Assembly (NCBI GenBank): GCA_000818945.1
Contig: KN805382.1
Coordinates: 621,497-685,496, forward strand
Length of the DNA stretch: 64,000 bases
Reading direction: 5' to 3'
From: Schizochytrium sp. CCTCC M209059
Lineage: Eukaryota > Sar > Bigyra > Thraustochytrida > Thraustochytriidae
Each line of letters starts with the position of its first letter. Position 1 is the stretch's first letter. The notes beneath the pieces are model-generated. The model had not been told where the DNA came from and searched no databases. It was given only the letters and a program-made list of their open reading frames with translations. The position numbers and the translations under genes were made by a program. Positions 10,901 to 20,016 of the stretch are shown one piece after another.

Positions 10901-12649
10901 ATTTGGAATGGATTGGTCGGCGGGGGCGCCTGGCAGATTGCCGAGATTGCTGAGCTGATTGGGCCCGATTCAAAAATGCTCGAGCTCGCAGCTCAACTTC
11001 GGTCCAAGACTTCAACGCACTTCAAAGAGTTTCTAGTGTGGTTGAAGAGGTATCGGGAAACGCCACGTAGCGCCCGTCGTGCTGTGAATGAACTTCGGCA
11101 ACAGCAACATCACAAGGCCAATAAGATGAATCTCGACGCGAGTCGTGTCAAGGAGAGCCTCGACGTGGCGGCCTGTGAAGCGTCCTTGGAGATTCTTCGA
11201 GCGACAGGGATGACAGAGGAAGTGATCGAGGATATAACAGGCAAAAGCTTGAGTCTTGGTAAGCTTGACAAGGCTAAAGCAGCCAGTTCGAGATCAACAA
11301 CGTTGCGATTGCTGCGTGCGCCGCTTGAGACTCAGCATGAAGGAGTAGCTTCGTTGCCGATAACGCCTGCACAAACGGAACCAGGGCATTTTTTTTTCAA
11401 TCAACCTTGGCGTTGCGTGGAACAGCTTGACCCAAAACGATATTGCAGCGTTTGTCGTCAAAGGCGGAAAGGTGGGGGGCATCTCGCAGGTGAGGAATGC
11501 AACAGAGACCTCAAGGTTTGGAAACAATCAGAACTCCTCAGATTGACTCGAGTGGATTTCAAAAATGCGCCCCCAGCACGAGTCTTTACCCCGCTTTGCA
11601 GCCTCAAAAGCAGCGACGAAGAAGTCCTTCATCGCTATCATAGGGTCTTGGATGAGTTTGTAACGAGCGGACGAACGCAGTTCGAATTTGTCCACAGGAA
11701 CTACCCAAGTGGGCGGCGCCTCAACGACGGACTAATACGCCAAGAAGCCACGGTCGGAGGGCTTCAACAGCTTCGAGAAAATACTGGTTGGCTTACCTCA
11801 TTCGTTATGAAGGTTTTTGTCGAAATTCTTCGCGATCACGACTTTAGTAAAGCTTCTTCGTGTGGTCGATGCGCATTTGTGTGTACAGACACCTGTACCA
11901 TGGATGCTAACTTCCACGATGAGGTTGCCAATGCTTTGAAAGCATCTCAAAGCAACGCATGCTGGCAGAGAATCAAAAAGCATGAGTTTGGCGTGCCCAA
12001 GAACCTAAACTTTGTGTTCATGCCAATTTGTCATGGCTCGCATTGGACGTTGGTGTATCTCGATGTAAAGCAGCGCACGCTCAATTATTTCGATCCGAGA
12101 AAAGGCGCCCAAAAACGAAGTGAAGTGATCGAATTGCACTTGAGAGGATTGGTTGATGCCTTGGGTATTGGGAAGCAGTTTAGGACCCTCCCACAACCTC
12201 CGAACGAAGAGAAAGGGTCAAATGCAGTGGCTGTAATTGACTTGAGTGGGACGGAAGGCGAGACCGAGTTTGCAAAGGGTGCAGGCACGTCTTCTAAGTT
12301 TGGCCAGGGTAGTCGCCTTTGCCGTCGCGGCAGGCGCAGATCAAAGCGCCAAAAGAAGAAGGCCCCGGCTACGTCCGATTTCTTTGCGGCAGATGGGTGG
12401 AGAGGACCGGTCAATTATTTTGGTGCTCAACCTCTCGACAACACATTTGATTGCGGAATTCATGTGATGATGGTGATGGCCGGGCTAGCTTCTGGCCAAA
12501 GCATGGATAACATTAATAAGGCATTGCAGCCGGAACCAGGTCACAAGGCGATCCCACAGAAGCGTTTATCTGCGCAAATTGGTCTCGCTAAGCTCTTCCT
12601 TGATAGTTTTCATCACCAATCTTCCCTCTGCTCCAACCCAGTCCTTTGA
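7901..12649 (+). CDS. Transposon ORF2: DDE transposase fused to Ulp1-like cysteine protease
   Basis: 1582 codons without a stop. The transposase core shows LRLDCTFKYTK (first Asp), CIWTDNCCKQ (second Asp) and TGANERFHRALNERI (candidate Glu), followed by a VDAFHWLKR segment after the second Asp, as in RNase H-fold transposases. The last 250 residues carry GSHWTLVYLD (His), NYFDPRKG (Asp) and FGAQPLDNTFDCGIHV (Gln and Cys), the His/Asp/Gln/Cys set of the Ulp1/C48 peptidase fold. A short Cys motif (YCSVCRQRRKGGGH) lies near residue 1185. The frame shows no decay, so the element may be young or recently active apart from the ORF1/ORF2 junction. The start at 7901 is the first ATG of the frame and may not be the real one, since ORF1 probably continues into this frame. 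Confidence 0.8.
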   Translation: MHRMWLASSVQKVVDSVNASHIRFFEDLEHTYLLSYMDGGNPLKGDWKRDYSTVPEHFDSQHKINMQLGIEPPSPKVLNLERTAESLHEWKIENINRKGFGLDAKKKLANENLIYLRDLRVYDQDLKDEDIIKKLMKNRWSNRTKHDRICLLRTNLQKRIAMVHEVWDKFSMKGCGEVLSPERVKEILRQKSLREASNKRKWEEHGRKRSEVGGFDDRGSKVLKREPPIPFGAFDDPKGFNGFLLGRGLVELIMFEQQRETARPVVREIVSVQANVLRLDCTFKYTKRARVTLKDGEQTTTFQPFGALLTVLNEHNQVAYVRALRDGERMVEVMEALDDFRQHRVFMDGKDYQPKCIWTDNCCKQRNDLQSLWPGVRVYVDAFHWLKRWDSVLLPRPGHPLRRLFSQTMADAVFAPDLSRAANFTSKQGDIKHRSNRAKRRVPRAIPKREILQKRVALVLECFLRLDAKSNLTNELADLSRSTGVPLVDVNDAGNLPKDAFPGIDFPGPAQLEQAATSKDKSQRLFKKKTFQGKSFAHFVKTMFTHIQNGCLSDPEDMPLHTELENGDISTSRGTGANERFHRALNERIGAAPVGLLRADALLLAAALDHNRRRAARAFPDHKRQPLIDRFFSRTHRLRMNSLFTSNAFRIDELPYPDAALPGVLHPSLAIGFAILPPWIDPDARRNFARGEAALTAPTIISVEDSQDLDLSLCIKLHAVILAYGLHDHLHRDLQLKALFEKLTGRERCPIARPSQIKGNIGAIRRKGQEALLEMLREIGVIEKRDVEFHVLTIDHLGAEIQHHLESAPYSGPRKLSGKLQLHIASVPMSSAPRPATLKSSLPSAPPTALSSTTRSLLLSSPAEKVDKYFEAIPNVTLEAPNVKGPMTSEGEALESCQTSKTQPPNVWVAIADTLGGQLLMDRTEADDRDAWANIDLDSSPAIKGIPRGKATIEEVPFTWSGGIELDKMERKLFGKLLLKYYEDWPSLTDILNKTEKLAQIWNGLVGGGAWQIAEIAELIGPDSKMLELAAQLRSKTSTHFKEFLVWLKRYRETPRSARRAVNELRQQQHHKANKMNLDASRVKESLDVAACEASLEILRATGMTEEVIEDITGKSLSLGKLDKAKAASSRSTTLRLLRAPLETQHEGVASLPITPAQTEPGHFFFNQPWRCVEQLDPKRYCSVCRQRRKGGGHLAGEECNRDLKVWKQSELLRLTRVDFKNAPPARVFTPLCSLKSSDEEVLHRYHRVLDEFVTSGRTQFEFVHRNYPSGRRLNDGLIRQEATVGGLQQLRENTGWLTSFVMKVFVEILRDHDFSKASSCGRCAFVCTDTCTMDANFHDEVANALKASQSNACWQRIKKHEFGVPKNLNFVFMPICHGSHWTLVYLDVKQRTLNYFDPRKGAQKRSEVIELHLRGLVDALGIGKQFRTLPQPPNEEKGSNAVAVIDLSGTEGETEFAKGAGTSSKFGQGSRLCRRGRRRSKRQKKKAPATSDFFAADGWRGPVNYFGAQPLDNTFDCGIHVMMVMAGLASGQSMDNINKALQPEPGHKAIPQKRLSAQIGLAKLFLDSFHHQSSLCSNPVL

Positions 12650-12973
12650 CAAGAGCTTTGCCCAGTAAAAGACTAACGGATATTCAACGGATATTGTTTT
12701 AATTAGTAGCGTGTTTTTTTTCCTCATTGAAATGGTCTAAAGTTCGTACGTGGCGCCGCGACCGCAGAACACTAAGTACTCTTAGCGCTTAACTACTGAG
12801 TGCCCCAAAGTAATGGTCTATATGAATGGAGCACTCAGTCTCACCTCGCCAAGAAAAAAAAGGTGCGGCGCGAGCAGCAGTGCAAGATCACCGAGAACTC
12901 CGATTTTTTCCACGCTGGAGCTTGCAAGGCTTTCGAGTTCAAGAAGAAAAGCGAAGCGCAGGTTGGACACACC

Positions 12974-13381
12974 ATGTTCGGCTCAGCTGTAAAAGGAACC
13001 CCCGAAATGGACGCTCCAAAAGTCGAGGAGATGGTGCGCGCGCGCGGCAAGCTGCCTCAGGCTGAGGCGCTTGGCTACGCCGCACAGCTTGATAACAAGA
13101 GCGCCGCCACGGGGTGCTACGTTGTGCAGCTGCAACGGCCGTGTCGCTGTCCCGTGGGGTGCTTTTACAATTTTTGTGAGGGAGATTGTTTGTGGCCTGG
13201 ATGCAGTACCATACCGTTCGGCTGCTGCGTCATCCTTAACAAGACCATCACGGACGGCACCCACTACATCAACGCAAAAGGAGACACTTTGGTCGTCAAG
13301 GTCGACAACAAAAACGACACTCTGGCGTGCTACGTCAACGACTGTGGGACCGGTCCATGCTGTTATTGCATAAAGCAGTAA
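12974..13381 (+). CDS. Cys-rich orphan protein, possibly missing its 5' part
   Basis: 135 residues from the first in-frame ATG. Residues about 50-135 are rich in Cys, with clusters such as PCRCPVGCFYNFC, GDCLWPGC, FGCC and GPCCYC, separated by a segment rich in polar and aromatic residues. The pattern could be a metal-binding or disulfide-rich module; I recognise no family. The same frame stays open upstream to about 12800, and the stretch 12845-12970 has gene-like codon choice (KKVRREQQCKITENSDFF), but no ATG lies there, only a GTG at 12800. A lost upstream exon or start, perhaps cut off by the transposon just to the left, would explain this; ACTCAG at about 12833-12838 could be a splice acceptor. 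The gene sits between the intact element and its relic. Confidence 0.5.
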   Translation: MFGSAVKGTPEMDAPKVEEMVRARGKLPQAEALGYAAQLDNKSAATGCYVVQLQRPCRCPVGCFYNFCEGDCLWPGCSTIPFGCCVILNKTITDGTHYINAKGDTLVVKVDNKNDTLACYVNDCGTGPCCYCIKQ

Positions 13382-13664
13382 CCGATTTTATATCGCAACA
13401 TTATGTTTTCCGAGGTCTCAGAATGATGACAGGTAGCTATTGCATGGCCACATCACGGCAATGCGTGCGACCAAGACAATTTGTTGCTTGGCTATATGGC
13501 AACTGTCGTCCTTGCTTGGTTTGGCAGGAAAAAAAAAAAGCGTCACTGACAAGAGGTCCTGCCTGCATGGCGTGATTCGTCGATCATTGTGGCACTTGGT
13601 CAAATGTACGGCACGTCACGAACATCTTCAAGCTCAACAAGGAAAATCGCAGATAGACCATGCA

Positions 13665-14320
13665 CCACGCGTCTTGAGCGTCGATCAGCTTGACGTAGAA
13701 ACTTAGCAGTACTCGGAAAGTGCTCCCTACTTGGGAGAGCAGAAGCTTAGCAGCGGCACATTTCAGCTTCACATCGCTTCCGTGCCTTTGCCTTCTGTCT
13801 CGCGGTCAGTTATATTCAAATGCTGCCTGCCCTCGGTGTCCTCACTTGCGTTATTGTTGACGATATCTTGTTGCATCAGAGCTCGAAGAGTAAGAAGATG
13901 AAGATGATTTGACGAAACGTTATTGGACCACAATGATGAAGTGTTTGGTCCAAAGAATACTTCCGACGTGGATGAGGATGTCAACGCATACATGTGCAGT
14001 GATCCTGCGCGGAGCTGATCAATCTCTTCTAACTACCTGGTCGACGTATTGACGCATCGATACTCTAAAGTAGCTTTCCTCCCGGCGCTAGATCGCTAAG
14101 ACTACCCACTCCATCCTTGTGGTTGAGCGAAAGTGTAGCTCATAACTTCGGTTCAAGACTTTAGCGCACACCACTCACTTTATAACAATAATGTGGATCT
14201 TGAAACAAATGGCAGGAAATACCACCTAGCTCCCGACAGAGCGTGGATGCACTTCGGCAACGGCAACACCAAAAGGCGAGCGAATTCTTTTTTATAGCCC
14301 GAGTCGTATCATGGAGCACG
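13665..14320 (+). pseudogene. Decayed, internally deleted copy of the transposase
   Basis: Two blocks align in order with the intact transposase. 13669-13860 matches about 10270-10460 (shared words include GCTCCCTAC, AGCTTCACATCGCTTCCGTG and CCTCGGTG/CCTCGGCG), and 14215-14320 matches about 11055-11160 (ACTTCGGCAACGGCAACACC). The blocks are about 785 bases apart in the intact element and about 545 here, so sequence has been lost. Frames are broken throughout. Where the homology ends on each side is approximate. Confidence 0.75.
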
Positions 14321-14975
14321 CCATCCAATCGAGACCAAGATGGATGGAATCAAGAAATCATTGCAAGATTTACTTATTACAAGAGGCAAGCACGCCCAAT
14401 CTCTGATTTTCTGTTGTTCGCAGACCTCTTTTCAGTTGGATCTCTGTCTTGATCCATTTGGTTGAGAACCCCTCTCGCAGTGTTTGTCGAAATCAGTCAT
14501 TCTGGCCAATGTCGATCTTTCACAACCGATTGCCCCTCTCTCTTGCAGCAGTGCGACGATCCGCGCGCGACGCGCACGTGCGTCACCGCCCTCGCCCTAT
14601 GGCATCCCCTCCACATCCTTAACAGTGCCATCCGATGCCGACAGGAAAAAACAAATACGTGGCTCCCAGGCAGTCCCGATCCTCAGCCAGCCAGGCAGCC
14701 AGGCACCTCCGCCATCCATCGCGCCCTCGCGAGCTCCACCACCCAATCCCGCAACGCCGTCTGCCGCGCCGCGATGGCCGCGCGCCCCCGTCTCCGCGGG
14801 CCGNNNNNNNNNNNNNNNNNNNNNNNNNNNNNNNNNNNNNNNNNNNNNNNNNNNNNNNNNNNTGTCGTCCGCGGCAGAGGCTCGGCGCCGGCGAGCGAGG
14901 GCCGCGGCGCGCTCGACGAGGAGCACAACGATAACTTGAAGGAGGAGGGACTGCGCTGCGCTGCGCGCGGGCAGG
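14321..14975. other. Spacer and 5' region of the lipase gene, with assembly gap
   Basis: No gene seen. The right half is GC-rich and should contain the promoter and leader of the diacylglycerol lipase gene. It includes the N run at 14804-14862. Confidence 0.6.
14804..14862. other. Assembly gap (59 N)
   Basis: Run of 59 undefined bases about 110 bases before the lipase ATG; the true length is unknown. Confidence 0.99.
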
Positions 14976-17465
14976 ATGTCGAGAGCGCTGGACGCGGCCG
15001 CCGCCGGCGCGGCAGCTGGCGCGGCGGCCGGCGCGGCGGCACCGAAGCTTACTTCGGAAGAGGTCCCCAGGGCCCTGCGAGGCCAGTCGGCCCTGGGGTA
15101 CCTCGCCACGGTGACCTCGCTCGTGCTCTTCGCCGTCACGTGGAAACTGCAGCTCGTGCTGAGCGAGGGCCCGAGTAGGCGCTTCGTCTCGCTCGTCAAG
15201 ATTGCCGTCACCATGCAGGCGCTGCGCCTCAGCCACGGCCTCGTGCTGCTCGTGCTGCAAGTCCTTGCCATCCTGCAAACGAGACGCCTGTCGAAACTCA
15301 ACGAGACCGAGCGAGGGTCGCTGCCCTTCACCATGGGCAGCGAGGAGCTCGCAGCAGCGCAGCCAGGAAACCTCTCCATCTACCTGTGGCTCACCCTGGT
15401 GCTCGGTGTGGGCTACGTCATTCTCGTTGTAGAGACGGTAGCCGCCGGCCTTCTCACGGGCTTTGCCCCCGTCGTGACGGACTTTCGCACGAACCCCAAG
15501 GCCCTGGGTACCTATGTAGGGGCCCTCGTGTGCATGTGGATAGCCATTGCTATGCGTGTCATTGCATCTTCGCTCTGCTTGCGCTGGCAACGCGTTTTCC
15601 ACTTCGATCGCTTCATGTGGTTCACACACTATCGGCTACGCGTATCTGCCTCGTTGCGTTGGTTCTTTTGTCTCTGTTGCTGCCGCTGGGACTACATGTG
15701 GGGCGAACGCTCGCGCAAGCCCGTGCTCGAAGGCGTCTTTGACCAGGATGAGCTGACCGGCACTGCAACCATGATGGCGTACGTGCTCAACTACAGGTCT
15801 CTGGGTCTACGGCGATTCGAAATGATGGGGCTGCTGAGCAAACTCTTGTACGACGAAGCCAAGAGACTCAAGGCGGAGAAGGAAGCTTTTGAGCGCCGCG
15901 TCTCCCAAGAGGCCCGCCGTCAAGAAGATCGAGCTATCGCGGCGCCCGTGCAACACTCGGGCGCTGCGTGGATCTTGGATCGCTCACGAATCGTGCGAGC
16001 GCTGCTACAGCAGGAAGAGCGCGTGCCGCCGCAGCCGGCTCTTGGCCCGCTACGCGCACGCCTGGAAAAGGCTCTGGATCTCAACAAGTTTGCCCTTGGA
16101 ACCTACACGGGCATGCTTCTCGATGCAGAGCGCTCGTGGTGCTGTTTCATCTTGCAGTGGTACTACACGCAAAGGATTTGCTGGCCATGCTCGATGCGAC
16201 GCCACCGCGCCCAAGCCCACGTCGACGGTGATAATTGCGTAAATGGTCACCGGACAAAGTTTCTCGACTATTTGGCCGAATCAGACGTTGTGCTTCACGC
16301 AGGACGCGTCGGCCAGGGCGCCTGTCGAGTCTCGTATCAGCTCATCTCGCGACGACAAGTTTCCGACGCTGCGTCAGGCGAGGAGATTGTACTCGCTATT
16401 CGCGGCACCGAAGACGTGCACGATATGATTACAGATTCACTCATGTGGCCATGCGAACTAGGGACGTCGGAGCTGGGGCTCCCTGCCGGTGCGCATGTTC
16501 ATTTGGGTGTGCTGTTGTGTGTTCGTAACCTTGTCAAGGAAGTGGCGCCCAAGTTCGAGCAGGTCTCTGCCGCCTCGCCGTCTGGAACGCCCGTCTGGGT
16601 TGTTGGGCACTCCTTGGGCGCCTCGGTGGCGGCACTTTTTGCCGTCGCAATGCGTCACGACGCTTCGTGCCCACATTTGGCAGACACTCGTGCCATTTGT
16701 TATCAACCGCTTCCTTGTTTGGACTCGATTGGTCGCGATTATGTCCAGGAGCACGACGGAGAGGCCATTCTGAGCCTGCCATTCGCCGACGATGTAGTGA
16801 GCCGTCTCTCTTTGCAACGCCTTCATCGTCTGACGAGGCGTCTGGAAGCAAGACGGGCTGACGATGCGAATGGTTCTCTCGACAAGGCCATACGCAACAA
16901 ATTCATTGCCTTTTGGTATTCCTTTCGCTTTGGCTTTCTCGTCCCGCTCCGCTGCCTGTGGGAGGGTCGTGATCGCATCTATCGCGTGGAAGAAAATGGT
17001 TTGCGTGCGAAGCGAGCAAGTCGACGCGGGGCGTCGACCTCGACGGCGACCGACTCCAATGCGAGTGGTGAAGCTTGGGATCTCGAGTCTGAAGGAGGCA
17101 AGCGGCCGGAACAGACCATCATCAAGGCCTCGGACGATGGATTTGGTGAAAAGGATGCCTTTGTCTACCCGAGACTCTATCTTGTCGGAACGCTGGTTCA
17201 CGTGCAGCGCCACCTGCTCCCTGATGGGACTACAGCTTTTGTGGCCAAACCAAGCGAGCCAGAGGACCGCGCATTTCGCGACATTGAGCTCACCAAGGAT
17301 ATGTTTGTCGATCACATGCCTTGGCGTCTTTCTTCGGCGCTTGCCGACGTTCTCGACTTTCATTTTCAACGGGCTTCCACATCGTCGCAAAAGGCTCCGC
17401 GTCCTGCGGAAATTCGTCGAGACCAGAGCAATGCGCAAGAAGCATTGCCGATCGCTTCAGTCTGA
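14976..17465 (+). CDS. Diacylglycerol lipase (class 3 lipase with four N-terminal membrane spans)
   Basis: 829 residues. An Ala/Gly-rich start is followed by four hydrophobic segments at about 35-60, 70-100, 130-160 and 172-204, matching the four-helix N terminus of sn-1-specific DAG lipases (DAGL alpha/beta). The catalytic alpha/beta-hydrolase domain contains GHSLGAS with the nucleophile at about S546, FADDVVSRLS with the Asp near D605/D606, and DHMPWRL with the likely His at H780; the DHMP context matches animal DAGL. A basic, Ser-rich insert (about 675-720) precedes the last catalytic segment. The enzyme should hydrolyse diacylglycerol at a membrane, releasing a fatty acid and monoacylglycerol. 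The start is an ATG preceding the Ala/Gly tract, and no intron is required. Confidence 0.85.
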   Translation: MSRALDAAAAGAAAGAAAGAAAPKLTSEEVPRALRGQSALGYLATVTSLVLFAVTWKLQLVLSEGPSRRFVSLVKIAVTMQALRLSHGLVLLVLQVLAILQTRRLSKLNETERGSLPFTMGSEELAAAQPGNLSIYLWLTLVLGVGYVILVVETVAAGLLTGFAPVVTDFRTNPKALGTYVGALVCMWIAIAMRVIASSLCLRWQRVFHFDRFMWFTHYRLRVSASLRWFFCLCCCRWDYMWGERSRKPVLEGVFDQDELTGTATMMAYVLNYRSLGLRRFEMMGLLSKLLYDEAKRLKAEKEAFERRVSQEARRQEDRAIAAPVQHSGAAWILDRSRIVRALLQQEERVPPQPALGPLRARLEKALDLNKFALGTYTGMLLDAERSWCCFILQWYYTQRICWPCSMRRHRAQAHVDGDNCVNGHRTKFLDYLAESDVVLHAGRVGQGACRVSYQLISRRQVSDAASGEEIVLAIRGTEDVHDMITDSLMWPCELGTSELGLPAGAHVHLGVLLCVRNLVKEVAPKFEQVSAASPSGTPVWVVGHSLGASVAALFAVAMRHDASCPHLADTRAICYQPLPCLDSIGRDYVQEHDGEAILSLPFADDVVSRLSLQRLHRLTRRLEARRADDANGSLDKAIRNKFIAFWYSFRFGFLVPLRCLWEGRDRIYRVEENGLRAKRASRRGASTSTATDSNASGEAWDLESEGGKRPEQTIIKASDDGFGEKDAFVYPRLYLVGTLVHVQRHLLPDGTTAFVAKPSEPEDRAFRDIELTKDMFVDHMPWRLSSALADVLDFHFQRASTSSQKAPRPAEIRRDQSNAQEALPIASV

Positions 17466-18512
17466 AGCACATTGCTGCAGTAAGTTACGAGATGGAGGGG
17501 GAGAGAGAGAGAGAGAGAGAGAGAGACCTGGTGTGTATGTGTAGGTTTTTACGGCTGGCCGCGTGCTTTCGTCCCATGAAGAAAACATACAATCGCTTCT
17601 CGAGGCGGGGGGCTCGACCAGGCAACCCGCCACCATTATGAAGATATTATGCTCTTGCAGGATAGGTATGAGGATATGTGCACGCTGCCGCCGATAGATA
17701 GAAAACGAGGGGAAAGGGGGAGGAGAGAGTGCATGCGGAAGAAGGCGGAATGAGAGCGTCTGACGATCAATTTTTTGGGCACGACTTTTTGCAAAACAGA
17801 TAGTAGATCATCAAGCAACTTGCGCGCGACATTGTATTCTTTAATTTTTGCGTAGTAAAATGAGAAAACCTCTTCTTGGCGTTGCTTGTCCGTTTTTTCT
17901 GTTTTTCGATTTGTTCCCGGTAAAGGTCGGCGTCACTGTGCTCTTGGGTCCGGTGGACATTGGTGATAGTTGCGTACCTTGAGTATACTGTGACCAAAAT
18001 ATAACAACGCATTCGTCACAGTGGTATGAGAAAATGTGTTCCTGACATTTGCACAGGCCAAGGAAAGCAATTATAGACTTTTTCCTGTTGGGGGTTTCGT
18101 GCAAGACGACAGTACAGCAGACTATGGAAACGGGATGGGACTGCTGATGCACCTCTTAACAGAGGACTCAACGCATGACAAGCAGCGCTCAACGAAAGAA
18201 GCGAAGAGCAATAAGGAGAAAAAAGAGAATCCGTAAAAAACATCCGTCACGCAGAACCTAGCAGCTTTTGGACATCAACATAAGTTTGAAGAAAAAAAAC
18301 TGTTTTCAATCACTTTTAAGGGACGGGAGACGGCTCGCTCAGCCAAGACGAGATTTCGCCGCTCCCCACCCCCAAAAAAAGAGGGGGGGGGGGGGGGACT
18401 CGCTCAGCCAAGACGAGATTTCGCCGCTCCCCACCCCCAAAAAAAGAGGGGGGGGGGGAGAGAATCACTTCTTGCTGGCTGCACTCACTAGTCAGGGCTA
18501 CGCACACTTTTA
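17466..18512. other. Spacer between lipase gene and NDUFA12
   Basis: Both flanking genes end here (lipase plus, NDUFA12 minus), so this is a convergent 3' spacer. It has a GA run just after the lipase stop (about 17499-17526) and the 65-bp tandem duplication listed separately. No gene is supported. Confidence 0.7.
18331..18460. repeat. 65-bp tandem duplication ending in poly-G
   Basis: The segment CTCGCTCAGCCAAGACGAGA through CCCCCAAAAAAAGAGGGG occurs at 18334 and again at 18399, nearly identical apart from the length of the G run (about 16 versus 10). Confidence 0.9.
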
Positions 18513-19262
18513 TTACTTGGCGACACCCTTTTCCTCGTTCATGCGCTTGCGCTGCGCCCAAAAGAGCTCCCAAGGTTCCTTCTCCTTTTCGGGCTCACCA
18601 ACGACGTTAGACTTGGGCTCGGGATCAGCGCCCCAAACCTCGATCTTGGGACCCTTCTCCTCGAACAACGGACTTGCCACGGTGCCGGGCTGAACGTAGT
18701 AGTCGTTGACGCCTGCCTTGGAGAAGTAGTGGTCGACGTTGTAGCCGCGCTCGCGCTGCAGCGTCGGGTTCTTGCGCCAGTCGCGCCTGTGCTTAATGTT
18801 GATATGGTGCCTGACCGGGGTGTCGACGCCGTCGATAATGTGGTAGCCGGTCTCGGTTGTGGGCTCGACCGAGTCTGGGACCTTGTCGGTCACCGAATGA
18901 AGCCATCCGTGCCACGTGGGAGAGATCTCCGAGGCGTCCCAGAGGGTGCCGTGCGTGAGCCGGGCGGGCTCGACCCAGCGGTGCTGGCCTATCTCGTTGT
19001 CGTTTTGTTGGCGACGAAGGCGGTGCGGGTTTCCACATGGAGACGCAAGGATTGACAGTGTTAGTTGCCTGTTGCCGTTTCCAGAGTTTGATATTAGCGC
19101 GAGACGTCTTTACTTACCGTACTGCTCCTCGAGGTTCTCGTAGTACTTGTTGCCAAACTCGTCCGTGCCGACGTAGGTGCCGAACTTAATCTGTTTGAGC
19201 TGGTAAAACTTGCGCAGGGTGTCCTTGAGACCCCACGTCTGCACCGCCTTGATGTAGTTCAT
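18513..19262 (-). CDS. NDUFA12: NADH:ubiquinone oxidoreductase subunit NDUFA12 (B17.2), two exons
   Basis: Spliced minus-strand gene: exon 1 19262-19118, intron 19117-18989 (129 nt), exon 2 18988-18513, giving 206 residues. The donor reads TACG|GTAAGTA and the acceptor GATAG|GCCAG, and the split Gly codon restores the family signature: FGTYVGTDEFGNKYYEN in exon 1, then QHRWVEPA and WDASEISPTWHGWLHSVTD in exon 2. This subunit is an accessory protein of mitochondrial complex I. The C-terminal part beyond residue 105 (HRRDWRKNPTLQRERGYN, then an acidic end) is longer than in animals but in keeping with longer protist forms. The start is the ATG in CAAGATGAAC, which gives an N terminus starting MNYIKAVQTWG and agrees with the family length before the GT.VG motif. 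Confidence 0.92.
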
Positions 19263-19300
19263 CTTGCTGGCCTTCCTTGCGGAGCACGCTCCAAGCTACT

Positions 19301-19325
19301 ACTGCTGCTGCTGCTGCTGCTGCAG
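19301..19325. repeat. CTG triplet run
   Basis: About eight CTG units, roughly 40 bases upstream of the NDUFA12 start (read as CAG on that gene's strand). Confidence 0.9.
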
Positions 19326-19944
19326 CTGCGCGTCGCCCAGTGCTTTGTGAATGGAATGAAGCGGCGCCGCGAAGCAGCTGCTCGCTGGTCTCGGGCGCGC
19401 GAGTAGGGACGGGTCTCCCCGCGTCTCTCCGGGCCGCACCGCTGCTGCCGAGGTCCCTCCGTGCGCGCGCGCGCGAAGCCGCTCCCTCGCTCTCTCGGTC
19501 TACACGCTCTGGTCGGCAGGAGCGGCAGCGGCGCAAAGTCCACTTGCAGTGCCCGCGTACTATCGGCAATGACCTCAATTGCACTTCGGGCCGGAATTTA
19601 CGCACTTATCCCGTCTCCTGCAAGTTGCGCAAACGCTGGCAGCGACTGCCTCCTCGTCTTGGGCAAGAAGACCGCTGCCGAAATTCACCGCGCGGGTCGA
19701 AGCTGGGTACGAGCACGAACATTGTGAGCAGCGGTCACAGTGATGACGATTTTGCGTCTTTTTCAGGCGTCGGAGAAGACAATCTTGAGACACGATGCGC
19801 AGCGAGGTGAGTAGATACTAAGAGCCAAGAAAAAAAAGGCAGCGCCCAGGCTACCCCCTACCGGGATCTTGATAGGATCCTAAAATAGGGGGTAGAAAGG
19901 AAGTTTGATATCTGCAGCAAAGAAATAGAAAAAAAAATTTCAAG

Positions 19945-20016
19945 GGTCCCACCCGCGAATCGAACGCGGGACCTCTCCCACCCTAAGGGAGAATCATGCC
20001 ACTAGACCAGTGGGAC
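19945..20016 (-). tRNA. tRNA-Pro(AGG), copy 1
   Basis: Cloverleaf on the minus strand: acceptor GTCCCAC/GTGGGAC, anticodon arm TCTCCC-TTAGGGT-GGGAGA with anticodon AGG, T arm CCGCG-TTCGATT-CGCGG. A T-rich run follows on the gene's 3' side, as expected for an RNA polymerase III terminator. CCA is not encoded. Confidence 0.96.

Larger units (their letters stand above)
7236..12649 (+). mobile_element. Large DDE DNA transposon with Ulp1-like protease (coding part only; ends not found)
   Basis: Two overlapping plus-strand frames make up the coding part of one element: a zinc-binding ORF (7236-7940) and a 1582-codon frame (7901-12649) holding a DDE/RNase H-like transposase core and a C-terminal Ulp1-type cysteine protease. 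A decayed copy of the transposase lies downstream at 13665-14320, which shows the element is repeated in this genome. Fusions of transposase and Ulp1-like protease are known in several eukaryotic DNA transposon groups (some MULE and KDZ-type elements); which group this one belongs to I cannot say. Base composition is less GC-rich than in the cellular genes around it. Terminal inverted repeats and target duplications were not identified. Confidence 0.75.

Noticed and set aside
6780..12840. Terminal inverted repeats of the transposon (shared word ATGGTCTATA near 6908 and 12813).
   Set aside because: The shared word is in direct, not inverted, orientation and too short; no longer match was found by eye.
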